From contig JAGXNQ010000007.1 in the NCBI GenBank assembly GCA_019894955.1, positions 1-40,016 on the forward strand: a DNA stretch of 40,016 nt, written 5' to 3'. Numbering within the stretch: position 1 is the stretch's first letter; every line of letters begins with the position of its first letter. Below the pieces are notes generated by a model. That model had not been told where the DNA came from. It ran no database searches and saw only the letters and a list, made by a program, of their open reading frames with translations. A program made the position numbers and the translations under genes. Source of the stretch: Promethearchaeota archaeon. GTDB lineage: Archaea > Asgardarchaeota > Lokiarchaeia > Sigyniarchaeales > SOKP01. Shown in pieces: positions 33,962-40,016 of this stretch.

Positions 33962-36088
33962 TTAATATCTATAAAACTCTTTCACAATAATTTGGCAAAA
34001 TTTCAGCATTTTATTACCTAATTCTAATTCATTTCGAGTACTTGTTAGTATCCAATCTTTACCGTACATTTTATTTAGATAATCGCCTTGAGAATCTATG
34101 GAAAATGCAAATATTTTAAAGCGTTTTCTAACATCATGAATATCCGGGATCGCATCAACCAAGCTATATCCTCCATCTGCTGCGGGTTGTCCATCTGATA
34201 CTACTATTATAATATCTTTCTTTTCAAGTTTTTGAGACTCATGTTTTATTGATATCCCATCTAAGTTTTGACGTGAAGTTGTATGACATCCAAATTTATC
34301 AAAATACCTTAATTTTAAAGGCTCATTGAAATCCTTTACTAAAATATTTAAAGCATCATATCCCCCCGTAAACAATACTATTCTAATATTCCCCAAATCT
34401 TCAAGTGCTTCATATAGCATTACCATTGCTATTTTTGCAGCTCGAATTTTAACACCTTTCATGCTTCCACTAATATCTACGATTAATAGCAATCTCAATT
34501 CTTTATTATTAATTTTTCTTGTAAAGCATTGGTTAAATTGGTAATCGCTGGTAATTGCTTTTATAAATTTATTATTCAACCTCCCTTTCTTTTGAAAATT
34601 ATCAACAGAAGCTTTATTCTTCAAATCTGCAAAAATTAAATTCATTTTTTTGATAATATTATGATATTTAGTCTTAATTTGGATGTAAGTCATGGCATCA
34701 GGACACATTTTCTGGGTTTCAATTTTAACGTCGATTACTTTTCTTTCACGTTCACCCTTATTTTGATAAATATGATATTTTTCTCCCCCTAAAATTAATA
34801 GACGTTCTTTCATGGCACTATCTGCTTTCTTAACAAGAGCGCTAATTTCCTTCATATATTCGTCTTTTATTCTCTCATCTTTTAGCGAGATAAAATCATT
34901 TTTCCTTTCTTTTATAGAATTATCTAAAGTGAGAGGATTTTGTGTCCTTGGAACTAGATCTTTTTTTAAATCTTCCAAATCAAAAGCTATTTTGAAGAGA
35001 CTATCAAGTTCCTCATTTAGAAAATTTTTTCCTTTTTTTTTATTTTCTTTATCAACTTTATTTATGTCTTTACTATTTTCACTTTTAGTCCAGTCCTCAT
35101 CAATTGTTTCATCTGTATTTCCTTTTTTTTTCTTATTTTGATTCTTTTCCTTATCTTTACTACTAAACTTCCCATCAGGATTTAATATATCATCAGGATC
35201 TTCTAAATCATCCAAATCTTCAGGACCCAAATTAATGTCTTTTAATTTATCTATGAGTTTTTCACTTATTTTGTCCAATTCCGATTTTTCTTTTGGTTTT
35301 TTATTTTGAGAATTAATTTCAATATGGTTGATAGTATTCATGTGGGGACTAGGATTCATACTAGGATTAGGACTCATACGAGGATTGGAGTTCATATAAG
35401 GATTGGAATCACCTCCCTTTTGCATTGTACTAGAGTCTTTTTTAGGAAAATACTTTTTGAGAATATTACATAAAACATCACATGAAATTAAGGATGCACT
35501 TGGGTTTAATGATCTTAAAAGAAATTTTTTAACCTTCGCTATTCCTTTCCAATCTTTTTCACTTAAACTAAACATTCCTAAAGATGGTTTTTTTTGGAAC
35601 TCGCCAAAATCTTCCATAAACAAATTGATATATAATAATATGTCATTATTCGATTTAATTGAGGATTTAATTTGTGGCAACATCTTATAAGTTAAATCCC
35701 TCAAATTTCTATAAAAACCAGGGAATTTTATGTTATTTATTCCATTAATTCTTACATCTTCAACGACGTTAATCAGATATTTAATAAAGAGTGGCGGTAA
35801 TTCATATTTTTTCGCAAGATTAGTAATCAATTTTATAAAAGCAAGTTCAAAAGAACCATAACCTATGTGACCACTTTCATGAGCAACAAGCCCTTGGGTT
35901 GGTTTTATATGTTTTTTAAATTTTTCAGGTAAATATATAAATTTGCTATCAGTATATACCCCCTGAATATTGTTTCTAAACTGTATCATTATATCCTTGT
36001 TTCCACTAATTCGTTTTCCGATATTAGTTAACGCTGATACATCAGAAGTAAAATCCCTTTCATATAAATCTATTAATTCAGTAATCAC
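33962..36088 (-). CDS. VWA-domain protein with N-terminal zincin-like HExxH region
   Basis: 708 residues, GTG start. The N-terminal region (1-230) contains HESGH at 70-74 and a following INVVEDVRIN (E110/D111), an arrangement like metallopeptidase zincins and the N-terminal part of CobT/NorD-type VWA proteins. Residues about 230-350 are a low-complexity charged linker with a hexapeptide repeat (NPxMxx) and many Lys/Asp/Glu. The C-terminal VWA domain has a complete-looking MIDAS site: D538-x-S540-x-S542 (DISGSMKG), HTTSRQN and SDGQPAADGG. It is cytosolic, with no signal. It lies 50 bases downstream of a MoxR-like AAA+ gene, the classic MoxR-VWA pairing, in which the ATPase remodels or loads metal into a target. 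Confidence 0.88.
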   Translation of the reverse strand: MITELIDLYERDFTSDVSALTNIGKRISGNKDIMIQFRNNIQGVYTDSKFIYLPEKFKKHIKPTQGLVAHESGHIGYGSFELAFIKLITNLAKKYELPPLFIKYLINVVEDVRINGINNIKFPGFYRNLRDLTYKMLPQIKSSIKSNNDILLYINLFMEDFGEFQKKPSLGMFSLSEKDWKGIAKVKKFLLRSLNPSASLISCDVLCNILKKYFPKKDSSTMQKGGDSNPYMNSNPRMSPNPSMNPSPHMNTINHIEINSQNKKPKEKSELDKISEKLIDKLKDINLGPEDLDDLEDPDDILNPDGKFSSKDKEKNQNKKKKGNTDETIDEDWTKSENSKDINKVDKENKKKGKNFLNEELDSLFKIAFDLEDLKKDLVPRTQNPLTLDNSIKERKNDFISLKDERIKDEYMKEISALVKKADSAMKERLLILGGEKYHIYQNKGERERKVIDVKIETQKMCPDAMTYIQIKTKYHNIIKKMNLIFADLKNKASVDNFQKKGRLNNKFIKAITSDYQFNQCFTRKINNKELRLLLIVDISGSMKGVKIRAAKIAMVMLYEALEDLGNIRIVLFTGGYDALNILVKDFNEPLKLRYFDKFGCHTTSRQNLDGISIKHESQKLEKKDIIIVVSDGQPAADGGYSLVDAIPDIHDVRKRFKIFAFSIDSQGDYLNKMYGKDWILTSTRNELELGNKMLKFCQIIVKEFYRY
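35339..35410 (-). repeat. Four 18-bp tandem repeats inside the VWA gene
   Basis: Four imperfect 18-base units (plus-strand consensus CAT-x-AGGATT-type, each starting CAT) run in frame and encode a six-residue NPxMxx repeat in the linker between the zincin-like and VWA domains. Being a multiple of three, copy number changes would keep the frame. Confidence 0.8.
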
Positions 36089-36138
36089 AATTATCTGGCT
36101 CTTGCATTTGATTTTAGGTTAAATATATATAATATAAG

Positions 36139-37377
36139 TTATAGAATAGGATATTCATCTATAAATCTCTTTAAATCTTCTGATTTTTGTCTATATAACC
36201 ACTTAATATAGCTTAAAGTTATATTTCCATTGAACAAGTAGTTTTTTCCTTGTTCCTGTTTGTATTTAGTATGTAGGTCTAAAAATTCTGTCAATTTGAA
36301 ATAATCTTGTAAAGTTTCTCTCTTATTCAGCCACATCCATGTTATTAGCTTCCATAATATGCTCCCATTATATCTAACTGCATTAGATCTACCATATTTA
36401 CTAATATAGTCCGCAACACATACTTTTGTATTTGTAAGTATCTGATCAAGTGAATCTTTATCGATCATACCTTCCACGTTCATTATTGAGGTCGTTTTGC
36501 TAATCAATTCTTGCTTTAACTTTGTTTCAAACATTTTTCCATCAAGAATCATTGCAATACTTTTCTTTTCTTCCGTAGTAGTTCCGAGTTTATTGATGAT
36601 TACATTTTCAATATTGTGTTTTAAGTATTTTGGGGGCATTAGAGAAATTAACATGCAGAAATTTACTACTAAACGGGTTGAAAATATTTTTGTAATGGAA
36701 TAATCTTGAATCGCCTGTTTTCTAATTTGACGAGCAGCATCTACAACAATTTCCGCAACTTTTTCTTTACATCCTGAGACTCTGGTCGCTATATCGATTT
36801 CTTTATTTTTTAGCGGATATGATATTTCTGGAGTTATGATAAATCGGTCTTCAAAAGATTCTTGTAGTTTATTTATACCAATAACCCCTAAGTTCATGGT
36901 GCCAATAATGATTAATTTACTTTCAGAATTTAATTCGTGTTTTTCAAAACCTTTTGAAATTAAATTGATATGATTTTCGGATAAAAGAGAATTTAGGGAT
37001 ATTTGTTCATTTTCACGAATTGCATTAATTTCATTGATGATTATGAAAGCTATTCCTTCATCATTTGCATCCTTAATGGCTAAAGTTAGCGGACCATAAT
37101 TGAATTTAGTCTCATCCTTTAAAAGTTCCCAGTTACCTTCGATATCTCTTCTATCAAGATCTGGTGACCCGTCGATAATATAATAAGAAGCTTTATATGC
37201 TTTTGCTAGCGAGATTGCTAACAAGGTCTTTCCTGTTCCTGGTGGACCTTGTAGTAAAATTCCAGCACTATTACCCTTTTCAAGAGAGTCTATTAGGCTT
37301 TTTAAATAATCAAATTCGTCTTTTTGTTGAATATATTCAATTTTTTTTTTAGAAATAGTATCAGATATAATATACAC
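36139..37377 (-). CDS. MoxR-like AAA+ ATPase
   Basis: 412 residues, GTG start with AGAGG directly before it. Walker A is GPPGTGKTLLA (from about residue 44). The Walker B strand reads IAFIIINEINAI, so the usual Asp is Asn115 while catalytic Glu116 is kept. Sensor 1 is LIIIGTMNLG and the arginine-finger region is SFEDRFII. The EINAIRENEQISLNSLLSE stretch matches the MoxR/CobS/GvpN group. The C-terminal 150 residues are helical and unrecognised. It is the upstream partner of the VWA protein. MoxR-VWA pairs act as chaperones for metal insertion or complex assembly; the target here is unknown. Confidence 0.9.
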   Translation of the reverse strand: MYIISDTISKKKIEYIQQKDEFDYLKSLIDSLEKGNSAGILLQGPPGTGKTLLAISLAKAYKASYYIIDGSPDLDRRDIEGNWELLKDETKFNYGPLTLAIKDANDEGIAFIIINEINAIRENEQISLNSLLSENHINLISKGFEKHELNSESKLIIIGTMNLGVIGINKLQESFEDRFIITPEISYPLKNKEIDIATRVSGCKEKVAEIVVDAARQIRKQAIQDYSITKIFSTRLVVNFCMLISLMPPKYLKHNIENVIINKLGTTTEEKKSIAMILDGKMFETKLKQELISKTTSIMNVEGMIDKDSLDQILTNTKVCVADYISKYGRSNAVRYNGSILWKLITWMWLNKRETLQDYFKLTEFLDLHTKYKQEQGKNYLFNGNITLSYIKWLYRQKSEDLKRFIDEYPIL

Positions 37378-37600
37378 CTCTCATTTTTACACGATTTTTT
37401 AATTAATTATTGAGTTTCTTTAGAATTATACTTTAAAGAATAATTTCAGCTGTGAACAACTAATACTTGCTGATTTTCCGACTTTGGTAATAAAAATATA
37501 TAATTTGTTTGTATATAAATCGGATCTCTATCAAGAATTTCAGTAAAAAATCATTGATTTTTTTTGAAAAATCCTCGGTTTTATGTGAAATTGCTCGTTC

Positions 37601-37629
37601 AAAAAGAAGAATGGATTTATTAAATCCAT
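37601..37629 (-). terminator. Hairpin plus T-rich tract after the CCG-ABM operon
   Basis: On the minus strand, 12 bases past the ABM-like stop, ATGGATTTAATAAATCCAT is a perfect inverted repeat (7-base stem, 5-base loop in practice) followed at once by TCTTCTTTTT. The order hairpin then T-rich run resembles an intrinsic terminator for the three-gene transcript. Confidence 0.5.
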
Positions 37630-37640
37630 AAAAATATTGT

Positions 37641-37922
37641 TTAAATTTTAACTAAATGAAATACATCTGGTTGTTTTAATTCCCACTCCTCAAAAGGATC
37701 ATCCTTCACAGCTTCTATCATGGTAGGTCTTGCAGCTAACCAATCTTCCTTGGAATCCCATATTGCTAATCCAATGAGCCGATTTGAATCTTCATCTTTA
37801 GTGGTATGTGCCATAATTAATCCTTTGCGACCCTCCATAGATTTACCAAATCTATGCATTGATTCAATCAATAGTTCTTCTTTTCCTAGTATAGGATAAT
37901 GAATTGAAATATGAATATACAC
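37641..37922 (-). CDS. Small ABM-like (dimeric alpha/beta-barrel) protein
   Basis: 93 residues, GTG start, with GGTGAT a few bases upstream. The pattern of a strand (MYIHISIHYPI), a helix (LLIESMHRFGKSM), a strand around GLIMAHTT and GLAIWDSKEDWLAARPTM matches the antibiotic biosynthesis monooxygenase-like fold, a dimeric ferredoxin-like barrel. Despite the name, many members are not monooxygenases, so no reaction is assigned. It starts 26 bases after the iron-sulfur protein gene and is probably the last gene of that operon. Confidence 0.75.
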   Translation of the reverse strand: MYIHISIHYPILGKEELLIESMHRFGKSMEGRKGLIMAHTTKDEDSNRLIGLAIWDSKEDWLAARPTMIEAVKDDPFEEWELKQPDVFHLVKI

Positions 37923-37948
37923 TTTAAATCACCATTTTTTTGGAGTTT

Positions 37949-39304
37949 TTATCTAGTTTTCATAATTGGCATTAATAAACGAAATAATTTCGCATAAACA
38001 ATTCTAATTAGCTTAAAATCAAAAAAATACCGTATCATCCTTAATAGTAAATACTTCTTCGCCTTGAAAGTGCTTAAATCTTTATCATACGTAATCTTTC
38101 TTATATAAAAGTTTTTTTTAAAAGAGGATAGTAATAAGGAGTAAGTTATAATAGCAATGACATCCCACGCTCGTTTAACATGGTCTTTCGGATAATTCAT
38201 TTCTTCGCCCATACTCATCCTAACTATTTCAATTATATGGTAAAGATCTATTTTACTCATTAACAGTTCCTTAGTAGCCCACATTAAATAAAGACAACCC
38301 CCACAATAAGTTATTAGAGCTTCTGCGCCGGTTTCTTCAGCTTCCTTAAATTTCTTTACTCCTTCAGAAATCATATCAAAAGGTAGAGATATGTTCTTTA
38401 CCCATGATGCTCCTGCTCCAAACCCGCAACATAAAGAGTCCTTTTTAATATGTTTCATTTCAAGAATTTTACACCCACATTTCTCTAATATTGTTCTTGG
38501 GGTTTCCCAATATCCACCTGCTGCTTTAGAATAACAGTTATCGTGAACAGTAACTGTTAGATTAAGTTGGTTTTGAAGATTAATTTCGCCAGAGTTGATA
38601 TTATCCAATAACCAACGATCAAAATTTTGAAAATTCTGATCATGTTCCACTCCCATTTCCTTTGGATGGACCTCCTTGAAGATATACTCAACAGCATCTA
38701 AAGTAGCAACAACATTATTGACACCCCAATCATCAAAATCTCTTTTTGTCCTTTCAGCTATCTTTTGTACAATATCTAAGTATCCCCCTTGATATAAATA
38801 AGCACCACCTTCCCATTGATCGATCCGATCGATAGGCTTGAAGTATTTTAGCAATTTACTACCTCCAATTATAAATGGGAGTAAATGTGTATAGTTTCCA
38901 ATTAGTAATACAGTATCACTGCTCTTAGGAACGTAGTGCATCCATTTATATATCCAACTTCTTTCTTGATTAGATAAAAACAAATTTAGAAGTTGCCAAA
39001 TATTACGATCTTCAGTAGGACAAACAAAATAGTAAAGGGGAGGCGCACCTCTCTCTTTATATAAATTATTCCATCTCTCAAGAATCAACTGATATGGATT
39101 AGCTTTTTGAGGACAGTATATATTACATGATAAACAAGTGTTACATCTTTGGAGGACATATCTTGTTTCCTTTCCTTCGATAAGGAGTTTCATTTCAACT
39201 TTCGCTTCATCCAAAGGCAATTCTAAAACCGGACATTCATGCAAACATACTCCACAGAGATTACATAAATCTTCTTTAAAACCAGAGATTCGCTTATTCA
39301 TCAT
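37949..39304 (-). CDS. CCG-domain iron-sulfur protein, HdrD/GlpC-like
   Basis: 451 residues. The N-terminus has two 4Fe-4S motifs: LCNLCGVCLHECP (C14/C17/C20/C24) and RCNTCLSCNIYCP. The C-terminal CCG domain includes DNCYSKAAGGYWETPRTILE and DSLCCGFGAGASW, as in the active-site cluster of heterodisulfide reductase subunits HdrB/HdrD and related (Fe-S)-binding oxidoreductases. The first CCG repeat region (about 125-225) lacks the cysteine pair, so only one CCG cluster seems complete. The last 70 residues form a basic tail with hydrophobic stretches that might touch the membrane. It probably moves electrons between thiols, flavins or quinones. It follows a related protein in the same direction. 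Confidence 0.87.
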   Translation of the reverse strand: MMNKRISGFKEDLCNLCGVCLHECPVLELPLDEAKVEMKLLIEGKETRYVLQRCNTCLSCNIYCPQKANPYQLILERWNNLYKERGAPPLYYFVCPTEDRNIWQLLNLFLSNQERSWIYKWMHYVPKSSDTVLLIGNYTHLLPFIIGGSKLLKYFKPIDRIDQWEGGAYLYQGGYLDIVQKIAERTKRDFDDWGVNNVVATLDAVEYIFKEVHPKEMGVEHDQNFQNFDRWLLDNINSGEINLQNQLNLTVTVHDNCYSKAAGGYWETPRTILEKCGCKILEMKHIKKDSLCCGFGAGASWVKNISLPFDMISEGVKKFKEAEETGAEALITYCGGCLYLMWATKELLMSKIDLYHIIEIVRMSMGEEMNYPKDHVKRAWDVIAIITYSLLLSSFKKNFYIRKITYDKDLSTFKAKKYLLLRMIRYFFDFKLIRIVYAKLFRLLMPIMKTR

Positions 39305-39324
39305 ATTTATTCTTAGTCCTCATA

Positions 39325-40016
39325 TTAATAAGCAATTTCTAAATCAGGAGGATTTTCGGATATTTCAGCTATTTTAAAAGTTTTTCTTGAAAGAGTTTTA
39401 GGCAATTGCTTTTTCATGATCCCTCTAAAGAAATCTTTTGCTCTTTTCTTCTTTGCTTTGTGCGACATTGGTGTCTCTCCAATTGCCATTTGTAAAAGTT
39501 CAATTATGTGAAATACTTTCATTCTTTTTTTGAAATAAAGTTTCATTGAGGTCATGTACGTAGCTAAACATCCTGCACAATAGACACATAATCCATCTAC
39601 CTTATTTTTTTTAAAATCTTTTAAGTTCCTAAAGGTTGATTTCATTAAATTCATTGGATGATAAGCTGAATCAACAGAAAACCCGCCCCCTATTCCACAA
39701 CATCGCATGTCCTCCCTGCATGCATCAATCTCAATTACTTTAACTCCAATAAACTCGAGTATTTTTCGAGGTAAATCCATGTATTCTTCTCCAAACATTT
39801 TAGAATAGCAAGAGTCTTGAATTGCAACAGTCATATCCAACTTTTCTTTTATTATTATTTCTCCATTAGATATCTTTTCCCATAAAAATTCAATATAGGA
39901 TTTTATCGAATCAAATTTATAGGTTAATCCATAATGGGGGAGTACATTTTTAAATACATTTGTTCCCGCTGTACATAATACTAATAAGTTTTTCGGCTTT
40001 AAAATGTTGAACCAAC
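39325..40016 (-). CDS. CCG-domain iron-sulfur protein, C-terminal part (cut by window edge)
   Basis: The track starts this at an internal TTG (39840), but the frame stays open to the right edge (WFNILKPKNLLVLCTAGTNV and onward), so the gene is truncated by the window. The visible C-terminal CCG domain has QDSCYSKMFGEEYMDLPRKI and DMRCCGIGGGFS, then LCVYCAGCLATY, closely paralleling the downstream gene (CYSKAAGGYWETPRTILE, CCGFGAGASW, YCGGCLYLM). An earlier part, VLCTAGTNVFKNV, may be the remains of the first CCG repeat. The two genes, 20 bases apart, are tandem paralogues and may form a heteromeric electron-transfer unit. Confidence 0.85.
   Translation of the reverse strand, partial: WFNILKPKNLLVLCTAGTNVFKNVLPHYGLTYKFDSIKSYIEFLWEKISNGEIIIKEKLDMTVAIQDSCYSKMFGEEYMDLPRKILEFIGVKVIEIDACREDMRCCGIGGGFSVDSAYHPMNLMKSTFRNLKDFKKNKVDGLCVYCAGCLATYMTSMKLYFKKRMKVFHIIELLQMAIGETPMSHKAKKKRAKDFFRGIMKKQLPKTLSRKTFKIAEISENPPDLEIAY

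Noticed and set aside
34812-35141. Serine/phenylalanine-rich plus-strand ORF opposite the VWA linker
   Set aside because: It mirrors the Lys/Asp/Glu-rich linker of the real gene and resembles no protein family.

Overview
The window looks like part of an AT-rich archaeal chromosome. Archaeal-type ribosomal proteins eS1 (S3Ae) and a 150-residue uS15 lie next to an rdgB/HAM1 gene, a neighbourhood common in archaea. Upstream regions contain TATA boxes, and ribosome binding sites resemble GAGGT/GGTGA. The mix of eukaryote-flavoured or unusual content (a possible longin/roadblock-like protein, an SDS22-like leucine-rich repeat protein, a full RNase III, an SCP2-like protein, large surface proteases) suggests an Asgard (Promethearchaeota/Lokiarchaeia-like) genome. 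That assignment is inference; no rRNA or marker phylogeny is available here.

Layout. 1-1438: a sirtuin translationally coupled to a truncated radical-SAM/B12-type gene (minus strand). 1753-3963: a possible longin/roadblock-like protein and a sugar-1-phosphate nucleotidylyltransferase with a left-handed beta-helix (plus). 4043-6090: uS15-eS1 operon (minus) diverging from the XTP/dITP pyrophosphatase gene. 6099-21942: a 15.8-kb, five-gene minus-strand operon (ABC ATPase, FtsX-like permease, 1301-residue surface protein, 1586-residue membrane-anchored subtilase, second FtsX-like permease). It is the most striking system in the window. 22078-24137: RNase III, a small helical protein sharing its promoter region, an SCP2-like protein and a one-zinc-ribbon protein. 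24411-27568: three tandem glycerophosphodiester phosphodiesterase paralogues with an oppositely oriented LRR gene between copies 1 and 2. The third copy has no ATG/GTG/TTG start and probably starts at ATT. 27630-33948: an ADP-forming acyl-CoA synthetase alpha-type protein, a membrane-anchored beta-helix acyltransferase-like protein, an MFS transporter and three alpha/beta hydrolases. 33962-37377: a MoxR-like AAA+ ATPase followed by a VWA protein that carries an N-terminal HExxH zincin-like region. 37641-40016: two CCG-domain (HdrD-like) iron-sulfur proteins, one cut by the window edge, and a small ABM-like protein, ending in a terminator-like hairpin.

How genes may work together. In the large operon, a cytosolic ATPase of the LolD/MacB type would drive two duplicated FtsX-like permeases. 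The two co-encoded surface proteins, one of them a protease, each have a single C-terminal membrane anchor and a cytosolic tail. This resembles ATP-driven mechanotransmission controlling an extracellular enzyme (as FtsEX controls cell-wall hydrolases), here possibly applied to a protease. In the second cassette, the MoxR-like ATPase would remodel or load the zincin-VWA protein. The three phosphodiesterases, acyl-CoA synthetase, hydrolases and beta-helix protein suggest a lipid/acyl metabolism neighbourhood, but these genes are on mixed strands and need not be co-regulated. No rRNA, confident tRNA, CRISPR array, insertion sequence or integrase was recognised.
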